DNA of 64,000 bases. Origin: Pseudomonadota bacterium. GTDB lineage: Bacteria > Pseudomonadota > Alphaproteobacteria > Rhodobacterales > Rhodobacteraceae. Positions 9,325 through 17,694 of the stretch are shown in pieces. A model generated the notes under the pieces. That model was not told the DNA's origin, searched no databases, and saw only the letters and a list, made by a program, of their open reading frames with translations. The position numbers were made by a program, and so were the translations under genes. Within the stretch, counting starts at the first letter, position 1. Every line of letters begins with the position of its first letter. Location of the stretch: the NCBI GenBank assembly GCA_020161655.1, contig JAIUPC010000006.1, positions 1-64,000 on the forward strand. The letters run 5' to 3'.

Positions 9325-10135
9325 TCAGGAGCCTTGGCCGAAGGCGGCCAAGGTCTTGCCCCCGTCGCGGCCTTCCGGAAGAATGTTCAAATGGGTCGCG
9401 ACCACAAGATGCGCGGCGTCGCCCTGGTCGATGGCGAGGTAGATCGGAACCGCCTCGCCGAACCCGTCGGCAAGTGGCCCGAACCCGGCCCCGGTCTGAG
9501 GCGCCCGAACCAGCCCCTTGCCGGGCACAAAGGCGTAGACCGCGCCATCCGGCGCCGCTTCGACCAGCGAAACGACCTCACCCTGGAACGCCAGCGGTTG
9601 CCGGTTGCTGCCGGCATACTCGCTCAGGTAAAGACCGCTCCCGGTTGCGGCATAACGCTGGTCCGCCGATCCTCCCCCGGCCGACAGCGCGATGACGCCC
9701 TCCGGCGGACGCCGGCAATCGCCCAGGTCTTGCCGCTGTCGCGATTGACCTGGAGCCCGCCGAAAAGCCCGTAGATCGTCGCCGGATCGGCCGGGCTCGC
9801 GTCCATCGCATGAAAATCGATTGGCCCGTCAGGGCCTTGCGAAATCTGCGTCCAGGTCTGTCCGCCATCGCGCGAGGCGAGGAACCCGGAATTGCCGCCC
9901 TCCTCCGGATGGCCGGTCGCGTAGTAGGTCAGGGGATCGGAAGGGTCTGGCGAAAACCCCATGAAGTCCTGCACCGGCGATGCCTGGTTAGCCTAGCCGG
10001 AGTTGTCCACGATGAAGATACCGTGATGCGTGGCGGAGAGAAGTTCGCCCGACCCGCCGCGGGCGAAGGCAAGGCTGTGATAGTGGGTTGCGCCGGCCAG
10101 TTCTGACAGCGGCATGGCGCCGGCAGGATCGTCAG
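9325..10135 (-). pseudogene. Decayed BNR-repeat/F510_1955-type glycosylhydrolase-like gene
   Basis: A reading frame of BNR (sialidase-like propeller) character is broken at least twice. From about 10115 it reads HYHSLAFARGGSGELLSATHHGIFIVDNSG, then hits an in-frame TAG at 9993-9995. It continues in the same frame with QASPVQDFMGFSPDPSDPLTYYATGH and the BNR-like motifs SRDGGQTW and NRDSGKTW. Near 9700-9715 the homology jumps to another frame (PPEGVIALSAGGGSADQRYAATGSGLYLSEY, then VVSLVEAAPDGAVYAFVPGKGL) and ends at 9325. No signal peptide or start is visible before the glcF stop, so the 5' end is probably lost as well. Confidence 0.75.
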
Positions 10136-10191
10136 GCGATGAACTGCCCCAAGCATGGCCCGATTGTCGCGGGTGCCGCACGCAGGGGCAA

Positions 10192-11481
10192 TCAGCCGCG
10201 GCCAAGTGCCGCCGGCTTCGGCCCGCCGGTCGCCCAGTCGAGAAGCTCCACCGTATGAACCACCGGAATCCGCGTGCCTGACCCGATCTGCATCATGCAG
10301 CCGATATTGCCTGCCGCGATAACGTCCGGCGCCCGCGCCTCGAGCGTCGCCACCTTGCGCCGCTTAAGCTCGCCCGAAATCTCGGGCTGAAGGAGGTTGT
10401 AGGTGCCGGCGGAGCCACAGCAAAGATGGCTGTCGGCAGGTTCCACCACCTCGAACCCCGCGCCCTTCAGAAGCGCCTTCGGCGCCGCCGTGACCTTCTG
10501 GCCGTGCTGGAGCGAACAGGCCGCGTGATAGGCGATGCGCAAGGGTTCCGGCGCCCGCGCCTCGGGCTTCAGTCGGAAAAGAAGCTCGGTCACGTCGCAG
10601 GCAAGCGCGGCGATCTCCGCCGCCTCGGCGGCGAGCGGCGTGGTGCGGAACATGTGGCCGTAGTCCTTGACCGTCGTGCCACAGCCGCTGGTATTGATGA
10701 CGATGGCATCGAGGCCGCCCGCCCGCTTCTCCGCCATCCAGGCGCGGATATTGGCCTCCGCCGAGCCATGGGCCTCGGCCTCGCGGCCCATATGATGGGT
10801 CAGCGCGCCGCAGCAGCCCGCACCCTTCGCCACCACCACCTCGCACCCAAGCCGCCGGAGGAGCCTTATCGTCGCGTCGTTGATGTCGGTGTTGAGCGCC
10901 TTCTGCGCGCAGCCGGTCATCAGCGCCACCCGCAGTTTCGGGGCGCCCGTTGCGGCAAAGACCTGAGGATCGTCATTGCGGCTGACCGGCGGGATCAATT
11001 TCGGCGCCATCGCCACCATCGCCCTCAGCCGCGCGTCAGGCAGGAACCGGGCGATGGGCCGGGAAAGCTTCGCCCCGAACAGCGCCAGCCGGAACCGCAT
11101 CGGATGCGGGATCACTTTCGCCAGAACCCAGCGCAAAGCCCGGTCACGCCAGGGCCTCCGGTAGGTCTTTTCGATATGGGCGCGGGCATGGTCGACCAGG
11201 TGCATGTAATGCACGCCTGAGGGGCAGGTCGTCATGCAGGCAAGGCAGGACAGACAGCGGTCGATATGCTTGACGGTCTTCTCATCCGCCGCCCGCCCGT
11301 TCTCCAGCATGTCCTTGATGAGGTAGATGCGTCCCCTCGGGCTGTCGAGTTCATCGCCAAGGACCTGATAGGTGGGGCAGGTCGCGGTGCAGAAGCCGCA
11401 ATGGACGCAGGAGCGCAGGATCTCATTGGCCCGGGCGATGCCGGGGTCCTTGAGCTGTTCTTCGGTGAAATTCGTCTGCAT
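10192..11481 (-). CDS. glcF: Glycolate oxidase iron-sulfur subunit
   Basis: 429 residues. Two 4Fe-4S motifs stand at the N-terminus (CVHCGFCTATCP near residue 31 and CLSCLACMTTCPSG near 82). Two CCG domains follow (GAGCCGALTHHMG; LCCGSAGTYNLLQP), typical of GlcF/LutA-type electron-transfer subunits. With GlcD and GlcE it oxidises glycolate to glyoxylate at the membrane and passes electrons to the quinone pool. The start ATG overlaps the glcE stop as TGATG. Confidence 0.95.
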   Translation of the reverse strand: MQTNFTEEQLKDPGIARANEILRSCVHCGFCTATCPTYQVLGDELDSPRGRIYLIKDMLENGRAADEKTVKHIDRCLSCLACMTTCPSGVHYMHLVDHARAHIEKTYRRPWRDRALRWVLAKVIPHPMRFRLALFGAKLSRPIARFLPDARLRAMVAMAPKLIPPVSRNDDPQVFAATGAPKLRVALMTGCAQKALNTDINDATIRLLRRLGCEVVVAKGAGCCGALTHHMGREAEAHGSAEANIRAWMAEKRAGGLDAIVINTSGCGTTVKDYGHMFRTTPLAAEAAEIAALACDVTELLFRLKPEARAPEPLRIAYHAACSLQHGQKVTAAPKALLKGAGFEVVEPADSHLCCGSAGTYNLLQPEISGELKRRKVATLEARAPDVIAAGNIGCMMQIGSGTRIPVVHTVELLDWATGGPKPAALGRG

Positions 11482-12581
11482 CAGCCCATCAGCCCCGGAT
11501 TGAAAATGCCGCGCGGGTCAAACCGCTGCCGCAGCCCCCGCGACAGCGCCGCCACGGCGGGCGGTTCCGGCTGGAAGGCCGGTATCCGCGCCCGCGTCTC
11601 CGCGCCCGCCCGGATCAGCGTCGCATGACCGGCAAACGGCCCCAACGCCGCGCGCAAATCCGCTCCCTCCGGCATCAGCAACCAGACAAGCCCGCCGCCC
11701 CAGTCGTAGACCACCTGCCGCGCCCCCGACCGCGCCACCAACCCCGGCGCATCCGAAGGCTTCACCGAGAGCCGCCAGACATCGCCCTCAGCCCCATGAA
11801 ACGCCGCCACATCGCGCACCCCGCGCCAGAGGCCCGCCACCCGCACGGGATCGCGCTCGACCTCCACCGCACCGAACCGCGCCAGTCGCTTGGCCAGTTC
11901 CGCCGCCCGGTAGGCAACCGACTGCGCAAAGCCCTCGATGCGGACCAGCGTGCCCTCCGGCCCATGCGCCGCGCCGGTGACGTCATAGGGCGACGTCAGC
12001 GCCTCGGTCATCGCCGCCACCGCCGCACCATCAAGGCCGCCGATCACCAGCGTCGCCGAAGTTTCCGGCACCGGCAGCACCTTGAGGCTCACCTCGGTCA
12101 GAACCCCGAGCGTCCCCCATGACCCCGCCACCAGCTTGACGAGGTCATAGCCGGTGACGTTCTTCATCACCCGGCCGCCATTCTTGATGACCGCCCCGGT
12201 CCCGTCGACGAACCGCACCCCGAGCAGCGCATCGCGGCAGGCCCCCGCCTGCACTCGGCGCGGGCCGGAGACATTCCCCGCGACCATGCCGCCCAACGTC
12301 GGCTCTCCCGAAGTACCTAGCAACCCGCGCCAGTCGGCAGGCTCGAAGGCCAGCCGTTGCCCCTCCGCCGCCAGCACCGCCTCGACCTCGGCCAATGGCG
12401 TCCCGGCCTTCGCCACCAGGGTCAGCGCCCCCGGCTCGTAAAGCGTGATCCCGGCGATGCCCGACACGTCAAGCACCGCGCCCGCGCCGCCAAACTCCCG
12501 CGTCCCGCCGCCCCGGATACGTAACGGCCCCGGCGCATCCCGCACCGCGTCGGCAACCTCTATTTCTGACGAAACCCTCAC
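11481..12581 (-). CDS. glcE: Glycolate oxidase FAD-binding subunit
   Basis: About 366 residues from the GTG at 12581. It has an FAD-binding PCMH fold (PLRIRGGGTREFGG near the N-terminus, LGGMVAGNVSGPRR, GRVMKNVTGYDLVKLVAGSWGTLGVLTEV) and the C-terminal GIFNPGLMG typical of GlcE. A GTG at 12644 would overlap the glcD stop and add 21 residues, but that stretch is encoded by a GC-rich hairpin element and looks untranslated, and GlcE proteins are usually about 350-370 residues. The site before the chosen GTG (GCAGGGTC) is only moderate, so the start is uncertain. Confidence 0.9.
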   Translation of the reverse strand: MRVSSEIEVADAVRDAPGPLRIRGGGTREFGGAGAVLDVSGIAGITLYEPGALTLVAKAGTPLAEVEAVLAAEGQRLAFEPADWRGLLGTSGEPTLGGMVAGNVSGPRRVQAGACRDALLGVRFVDGTGAVIKNGGRVMKNVTGYDLVKLVAGSWGTLGVLTEVSLKVLPVPETSATLVIGGLDGAAVAAMTEALTSPYDVTGAAHGPEGTLVRIEGFAQSVAYRAAELAKRLARFGAVEVERDPVRVAGLWRGVRDVAAFHGAEGDVWRLSVKPSDAPGLVARSGARQVVYDWGGGLVWLLMPEGADLRAALGPFAGHATLIRAGAETRARIPAFQPEPPAVAALSRGLRQRFDPRGIFNPGLMG

Positions 12582-12620
12582 GACCCTGCTTTCATTGTGG
12601 TCAAGATATTCCGGGGGCAC

Positions 12621-12635
12621 GGGGGCAGCGCCCCC
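12621..12635. repeat. GC-rich hairpin element between glcD and glcE
   Basis: Six-base-pair GGGGGC/GCCCCC stem with a 3-base loop, directly after the glcD stop. It continues, on the minus strand, into TGCCCCCGGAATATCTTGACC. From memory, this composition (GC hairpin, CCCCCGG, then ATATYTTGA) recurs at 3' ends of genes in Rhodobacterales, and I see only this copy here. It may act as an attenuator or processing site inside the glc operon. Confidence 0.5.
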
Positions 12636-12640
12636 GCCCC

Positions 12641-14074
12641 TCACCCATCCCGCCGCCCGGAACTTGCTGCCAAGGGAAACACCTTCGCCGGATTAAGGAG
12701 CCACTTCGGATCGAAGACATCCTTGACCCGCATCTGCGCCTCCATATCCGGCCCGTCATATTGCACGCCCATCAGGTCGCGCTTCTCGATGCCGACGCCG
12801 TGCTCGCCGGTAAGACAGCCGCCGACTTCGACGCAGAGCTTGAGGATGTCCGCCCCAAAAGCTTCGCAAAGCTCCAGATCGCCCGGCTTGTTGGCATCGT
12901 AGAGGATCAGGGGATGCATGTTGCCGTCGCCCGCGTGAAAGACATTGGCGACGTCCAGCCCGCAGTCCCGGCTCATCTCGCCGATGCGCTTCAGGACGTG
13001 CGGCAGGGCCGAGACCGGGATGGTCCCGTCAAGGCACATGTAGTCGTTGATCTGGCCCATGGCGCCGAAGGCAGACTTCCGGCCCAGCCAGATCTTCTTC
13101 GACTCCTCCTCCGACCCGCTTTCGCGAAACTCGACCGGATCGTGGCGCATGGCGATCTGGCGGATCAGACCAAGCTGCTCGTCGATCTCCGCCTCCGCCC
13201 CCTCGACCTCGATGATGAGAAGCGCCTCGCAATCGGGATAGCCGGCGCGGGCGAAATCCTCGCAGGCGCGGATGCAGGGCCGGTCCATGAACTCGATCGC
13301 CACCGGCAGGACGCCGGCCTTGATGATGTCGGCGACACAGGCCCCGGCAACCTCGTTCGAATTGAACCCGATGAGGACGGGCCGCGCGCCCTCGGGCTTC
13401 GGCAGGATGCGCAAGGTCGCCTCGGTCACGACGCCAAGCTGGCCTTCCGAGCCGCAGATGACGCCCAGAAGGTCAAGCCCGCCCGCATCCATGTGGGCAC
13501 CGCCGATCTCGACCACGCTGCCGTCCATCAGGACCAGCGTCACGCCGAGAAGGTTGTTCGTCGTCACCCCGTATTTCAGGCAATGCGCCCCCCCGGAATT
13601 CATCGCGATATTCCCGGCGATGGCGCAGGCGAGCTGGCTCGACGGGTCGGGGGCATAGAAGAACCCGTCCGCCTCGACCGCGCCCGTCACCGAAAGATTG
13701 GTGCGCCCCGCGTCGACCCGGATCAGGCGGTTGGCGTAGTCGACCTCAAGCACCCGGTTCATCCGCGCCACGCCAAGGATCACGCTGTCCGCCGTCGGCA
13801 GCGCCCCGCCGGCGAGCGAGGTTCCGGCGCCGCGCGGCACGACCGGAACGCCCATGGCATCGCAGACCTTCAGCGCCGCCGCGACCTCAGCGGTCGAGCG
13901 CGGCAGGATCGCGGCGAGCGGCGGGCAGCGATAGGCCGAGAGCGCGTCGCATTCATAGGCCTTCGTCTCGGTCGGGTCGTCGATGACCGCGTCGGCGGGC
14001 AGGACGGCGCGCAAGCCCGCGACGATCTCGGACTTCCGCGCCATGACCCTTGCATCCACAGCCGGCATTTCCAT
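12641..14074 (-). CDS. glcD: Glycolate oxidase catalytic subunit
   Basis: 477 residues, FAD_binding_4 then FAD-oxidase C-terminal domain, full length for GlcD. Visible motifs: VPRGAGTSLAGGALP (flavin diphosphate loop), SSQLACAIAGNIAMNSGGAHCLKYG, GSEGQLGVVTEATLRILP, VFHAGDGNMHPLILYD (metal/substrate region) and the C-terminal GGCLTGEHGVGIEKRD. It oxidises glycolate (or D-lactate) to the 2-oxo acid. The ATG at 14074 follows a GGGGG tract. First gene of glcDEF; a 23-bp palindrome lies 17 bases upstream of the start codon. Confidence 0.95.
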   Translation of the reverse strand: MEMPAVDARVMARKSEIVAGLRAVLPADAVIDDPTETKAYECDALSAYRCPPLAAILPRSTAEVAAALKVCDAMGVPVVPRGAGTSLAGGALPTADSVILGVARMNRVLEVDYANRLIRVDAGRTNLSVTGAVEADGFFYAPDPSSQLACAIAGNIAMNSGGAHCLKYGVTTNNLLGVTLVLMDGSVVEIGGAHMDAGGLDLLGVICGSEGQLGVVTEATLRILPKPEGARPVLIGFNSNEVAGACVADIIKAGVLPVAIEFMDRPCIRACEDFARAGYPDCEALLIIEVEGAEAEIDEQLGLIRQIAMRHDPVEFRESGSEEESKKIWLGRKSAFGAMGQINDYMCLDGTIPVSALPHVLKRIGEMSRDCGLDVANVFHAGDGNMHPLILYDANKPGDLELCEAFGADILKLCVEVGGCLTGEHGVGIEKRDLMGVQYDGPDMEAQMRVKDVFDPKWLLNPAKVFPLAASSGRRDG

Positions 14075-14091
14075 GGCGCACCCCCATCTTT

Positions 14092-14114
14092 ATTGGTAAA
14101 GTAATATTACCAAT
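14092..14114. promoter_or_regulatory. Palindromic operator upstream of glcD
   Basis: Perfect inverted repeat ATTGGTAA-N7-TTACCAAT in the 84-base divergent gap between glcD (start 14074) and the DUF599 gene (start 14159). The same half-sites and the same 7-base spacing occur upstream of lldD at 41292-41314. This suggests one regulator for glycolate and lactate oxidation. GntR/FCD regulators (GlcC, LldR, PdhR) recognise TTGGT/ACCAA-type halves in other bacteria, but with shorter spacing, so the regulator class is an inference. No regulator gene is adjacent. Confidence 0.75.
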
Positions 14115-14158
14115 TTTGCCATATGGCAAGAATTCTTCCGCCCCGCTAGTCTCCGCGC

Positions 14159-14860
14159 ATGAGCAACCTGATGCAACTCGGACATTTCGGCGGCGCCGAC
14201 CTTCTGGCGCTCACGATTCTGGCGCTTGGCTGGTTCGCCAGCGACTGGGCGGTGGAGCATCCGCCGAAGTCGCGACTTTCGGTTTCGATGCTGATGACGG
14301 GCTACCGGCGCGAATGGATGCGCCAGTTCGTCACCCGCCAGCCACGCATCTTCGACGCGACGATCATCGACAACCTGCGCCAGGGCACGGCCTTTTTCGC
14401 CTCGGCCAGCATGATCGCCATCGGCGGCGCGCTGGCGCTCGTCGGCAATACCGAACGGCTTCTGGGCCTCGCCGAGGACCTGACGCTCGACCGTGCCCCC
14501 GCCATCGTGTGGGAGATGAAGATCCTTCTCGTCATGGGCTTCGTCGCCCTCGCCTTTCTGAACTTCGTCTGGGCGCACCGGCTGTTCGGCTATTGCGCCA
14601 TCATCATGGCCTCTGTGCCCAATGACCCGGACGATCCCGGCGCGCTGGACCGCGCCGAACAGGCGGCCGAGATCAACATCTCGGCGGCGCGAAGCTTCAA
14701 CCGCGGCCTCAGGAACGTCTACTTCGCGCTTGGCAGCATGACATGGCTACTGGGCGCGGCGCCCTTGATGGCCGGCGCCATCCTGACCGTCTGCGTCCTT
14801 TTCCGGCGCGAATTCGCCTCGCATTCGCGCGTCGTCCTGATGCGCAACACGCCAAAGTGA
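14159..14860 (+). CDS. DUF599 family membrane protein
   Basis: 233 residues with four predicted membrane segments: residues 10-27 (DLLALTILALGWFASDWA), about 75-95, about 122-145 and about 195-220. The family region YRREWMRQFVTRQPRIFDATIIDNLRQGTAFFASASMIAIGGALAL is recognisable as DUF599. Function is unknown for the family. No Shine-Dalgarno site precedes the ATG, so the mRNA could be leaderless or nearly so. It is divergent from glcD across a shared promoter/operator gap and may therefore fall under the same control. Confidence 0.85.
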   Translation: MSNLMQLGHFGGADLLALTILALGWFASDWAVEHPPKSRLSVSMLMTGYRREWMRQFVTRQPRIFDATIIDNLRQGTAFFASASMIAIGGALALVGNTERLLGLAEDLTLDRAPAIVWEMKILLVMGFVALAFLNFVWAHRLFGYCAIIMASVPNDPDDPGALDRAEQAAEINISAARSFNRGLRNVYFALGSMTWLLGAAPLMAGAILTVCVLFRREFASHSRVVLMRNTPK

Positions 14861-14896
14861 CTGGCGCCGCCGGGTCGCTATGGCAGGATCGCCGGC

Positions 14897-15268
14897 ATGA
14901 TCCGCAGCACCCTGATCCCGGTTTTCGGTTGCCTCATCGCGGCGTGGCCGGCGCTTGCCGATCACCCCCGCGTCATCGCCGCCACCGCCACGCCTGAAGG
15001 CGGCGGACGCTGGACCATCTCGGTGACGCTCAGCCATCCCGACAGCGGCTGGGACCACTATGCCAGCGGCTGGAAGATCATGTCCCCTGACGGCACGCTT
15101 CTTGGCCTGCGCGAGCTGACCCATCCCCATGTCGACGAACAGCCGTTCGAACGGGCGCAGGACGGCGTCGCGATTCCCCCCGGCCTCACCGAGGTGCACA
15201 TCATTCCGCGCTGCACGCTCGATGGTTGGGTGGCGATGCCTGTTATTTTGACTCTGCCTTCCCCCTGA
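14897..15268 (+). CDS. Small exported protein of unknown function
   Basis: 123 residues with a Sec signal peptide ending near WPALA. The mature part is a short beta-rich domain (VIAATATPEGGGRWTISVTLSHPDSGWDHYASGWKIMSPDG) with a Cys near the C-terminus (RCTLDGW). It looks like a conserved periplasmic protein of Rhodobacterales. ATG at 14897 is preceded by AGGATC at a suitable distance. It lies 36 bases after the DUF599 gene and is probably co-transcribed with it. Confidence 0.75.
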   Translation: MIRSTLIPVFGCLIAAWPALADHPRVIAATATPEGGGRWTISVTLSHPDSGWDHYASGWKIMSPDGTLLGLRELTHPHVDEQPFERAQDGVAIPPGLTEVHIIPRCTLDGWVAMPVILTLPSP

Positions 15269-15393
15269 CGCGCGAATCCTTGCCGCTCGGAAAGCTGCGG
15301 CGAAAACAGACATAAGAGTGTCGTCAATCTGTGCTAAGGTCGTAGAGCCACACCCGCGCGAATCTTGGCGCGGAAAAACAACGGGAGGATGCA

Positions 15394-15585
15394 ATGATCG
15401 ATAGGACCGACCGCGAATCGGTGCTGAAATCCGTTGCCCGGAAACCGGGCGCCGGCAGCCACAAGTCCGCCTCGGCCATTCTCGGTGATCGTGACTCTGC
15501 CCACGCGATGGCCCGCCTGCGCAAGCGCGCGGAAAGCCGGGTGGAGAAGGAACTTGACGATTTCTGGGACAACGTCCCGATCTGA
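15394..15585 (+). CDS. Small conserved cytoplasmic protein, unknown function
   Basis: 63 residues, highly charged, without signal or membrane segment (KSASAILGDRDSAHAMARLRKRAESRVEKELDDFWDNVPI). A strong GGGAGG ribosome-binding site precedes the ATG and a clean terminator follows the stop, both supporting a real gene. Function unknown. Confidence 0.75.
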   Translation: MIDRTDRESVLKSVARKPGAGSHKSASAILGDRDSAHAMARLRKRAESRVEKELDDFWDNVPI

Positions 15586-15596
15586 TTTGACTTGCA

Positions 15597-15624
15597 GGCG
15601 CCGGACCTACCGGCGCCCTTCTTT
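15597..15624 (+). terminator. Hairpin terminator of the 63-residue gene
   Basis: Eight-bp GGCGCCGG/CCGGCGCC stem with a 5-base loop, followed on the plus strand by CTTCTTT. The loop contains the TAG stop of the convergent membrane-protein gene (15607-15609), so the structure sits across the ends of both genes. Confidence 0.7.
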
Positions 15625-17694
15625 CAGCCATGCTGCCAGGCTGAATAGCGCCGCGAGAAGCAGGAAGGCCCATGCGGGCAGAAGCGGTGCGATCCTCACA
15701 TCAAGCGTCTGATAGGCGTCGCGCGGCGTGATCCCGATCCAGCCGCGCCCGGTCGCTGGCCGCCCTTCGCGCACCTCGCGCACCGATGGCTGGCCATCTT
15801 CCAGCCGGATGAAGCCGCCTTGCGTCGGCTTCACGGCTGGCGAAAGCCTGTCTTCGGTCGCGATCGCTTCCTCGAATTCCTTCGGCGCGGCCGGGCCAAG
15901 CGCTGTCACCCGTTCCTGATCGCCGTTCTTCAGCCGGTAAAGCCCGATGTCCGGCGCCTGATAGACCGCCTCGAACCGGCCCGGCGCCACCTCGGTCATC
16001 GGCAGCACGGTTTCGGTGCCATCGGGCGCCGTGACCGTCACCTCATGCGCGCCCTCGGCAATGGTCCGGCGGGTGATCGTCAGGCTCTGACCCTCGGCTG
16101 TCGCCGTCAGCGCCTCTTCCTCAAGCTCTGGCTCCTTCATCAGCCAATGCGCGAGGCGGCGGAGAAGCTCAAGCTGTGGCCCGCCGCCCTCGAACCCCCG
16201 GCCCCAGAGCCAGGCCTGATCGGAGGCCATCAGCGCCACGCGCCCCTCCCCTTCCCGGTTGAGGATCAGAAGCGGACGCCCCTCCGGCCCGTCCATCACC
16301 ACTTGCCCGCGCGCCTCGGCAAGGTCGATGGCGCGGAGCCAGCGGCCCCAGGCCGGCTTGCCCGGCGTGCCAGCCTCGCCGCCTTCGGGCGCAAAGCCTG
16401 CCTCAAGCCCTTCGGTCACCGGATGGCGCTGACCGACCGCCGAGACATGCGGCAGGAAGGCGCCCTCGATCACCCGCGCGGTCGGGCGTGCGGGCAGCAC
16501 ATCGCCAAGACCGGAATGATAAAGGCTCTCGGCCGAGGCGAAATCCGGCCCCGCCGCCACCAGCACCGCGCCGCCGCCGACCACATAGTCGCGGATATTG
16601 TCGAGATAGGCCGAGGGCAGGATGCCCCTGAGCTTGTAGCGGTCGAAGATGATGAGGTCGAATTCGTTGATCTTCTCGACGAACAACTCGCGCGTCGGGA
16701 AGGCGATCAGCGACAGTTCCGACACCGGCACCCCGTCCTGCTTGTCCGGTGGCCTGAGGATGGTGAAATGCACCAGATCGACGGCGCTGTCGGATTTCAG
16801 CAGGTTGCGCCAGGTCCGCTCGCCGGCATAGGGCTCGCCCGAGACCAGAAGCACCCGCAGCCGGTCGCGGACGCCGTTGATCTGGACAACGGCGGCATTG
16901 TTGCGGTCGGTCAGCTCGCCCTCGCCCACGTCGAGCGACAGTTGCACCACGTTCTGGCCGCCATGGCTCAGCGTCAGCGGCAGGTCCATGTCCTGCCCGA
17001 CCGGGATCGGGAAGACCTGCGCTTCTCCGCCATCGACCGAGATGGAAAGCTGCACCGGCTGCCCGGCGACCCCCGCCGGCACCTGCCCCTGTTCATCGAC
17101 CCTGAGCCTGAGCGACAGGGTTTCGCCGATGATGCCGAAGGCGGGCGCGGTCTTGATGAGAAGCCGGCGGTCCCAGTCACGCTTGTAACCGGTCAAGAGG
17201 ACATTGAGCGGGGCCGGCATGTCGGGGCCAAGGTCAAGGTCATGGACCTGCCCGTCGGTGACAAGGACCGCCCCGGCGACCCTTGCGCGCGGCTCTTCCG
17301 CCAGCGCCTGCGACAGCGCCGTCAGCACCAGCGTGCCGGTATCGTCGATGCCGTCCGCGACCGTGATCTTGCGCAGTTCGGTATTGGGCAGCGCCGCCAC
17401 CGCCGCCTCGATCCCCGCCACCGCCTTCGCCGTCTGGTCGGCGCGGTCGCCGATCTTCTGGCTGGCACTTTCATCGACGATGAGAAGGACGATATCCGAC
17501 AAGGGCCGCCGCTCTTCGGACTGGAGCGAGGGTTGGGCAATTGCCGCCAGCACGGCGATTGCCGCGAGGGCGCGAAGCCACCAGCCGGACAGCCCGCGCC
17601 AGATGCCAAGAAGGATCAGCGCCGCCGCCAGCGCCGCTCCGGCCCAGAGGACGGGCCAGGGCAGAAGCGGATCGAAGACCACCTGCCCGATCAT
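15607..17694 (-). CDS. Large membrane protein with glutamine amidotransferase-like domain (MoxR operon)
   Basis: 695 residues. Two membrane segments at residues 14-32 and about 40-55, a von Willebrand-like stretch (SDIVLLIVDESASQKIGDRADQT), a central class-I glutamine amidotransferase-like fold (LRVLLVSGEPYAGERTWRNLL; FDLIIFDRYKLRGILPSAYLDNIRDYVVGGGAVLVAAGPDF), a beta domain, and a C-terminal membrane anchor (LLPAWAFLLLAALFSLAAWLKEGRR). Such proteins regularly close MoxR/DUF58/BatA-type operons. The ATG at 17694 overlaps the DUF4159 stop by 4 bases. It probably builds a membrane complex with its operon partners; the activity is unknown. Confidence 0.8.
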   Translation of the reverse strand: MIGQVVFDPLLPWPVLWAGAALAAALILLGIWRGLSGWWLRALAAIAVLAAIAQPSLQSEERRPLSDIVLLIVDESASQKIGDRADQTAKAVAGIEAAVAALPNTELRKITVADGIDDTGTLVLTALSQALAEEPRARVAGAVLVTDGQVHDLDLGPDMPAPLNVLLTGYKRDWDRRLLIKTAPAFGIIGETLSLRLRVDEQGQVPAGVAGQPVQLSISVDGGEAQVFPIPVGQDMDLPLTLSHGGQNVVQLSLDVGEGELTDRNNAAVVQINGVRDRLRVLLVSGEPYAGERTWRNLLKSDSAVDLVHFTILRPPDKQDGVPVSELSLIAFPTRELFVEKINEFDLIIFDRYKLRGILPSAYLDNIRDYVVGGGAVLVAAGPDFASAESLYHSGLGDVLPARPTARVIEGAFLPHVSAVGQRHPVTEGLEAGFAPEGGEAGTPGKPAWGRWLRAIDLAEARGQVVMDGPEGRPLLILNREGEGRVALMASDQAWLWGRGFEGGGPQLELLRRLAHWLMKEPELEEEALTATAEGQSLTITRRTIAEGAHEVTVTAPDGTETVLPMTEVAPGRFEAVYQAPDIGLYRLKNGDQERVTALGPAAPKEFEEAIATEDRLSPAVKPTQGGFIRLEDGQPSVREVREGRPATGRGWIGITPRDAYQTLDVRIAPLLPAWAFLLLAALFSLAAWLKEGRR

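Noticed and set aside
12582-12644. Upstream GTG start for glcE overlapping glcD
   Set aside because: The added 21 residues are encoded by a GC hairpin element and make the protein longer than usual; the GTG at 12581 is preferred.
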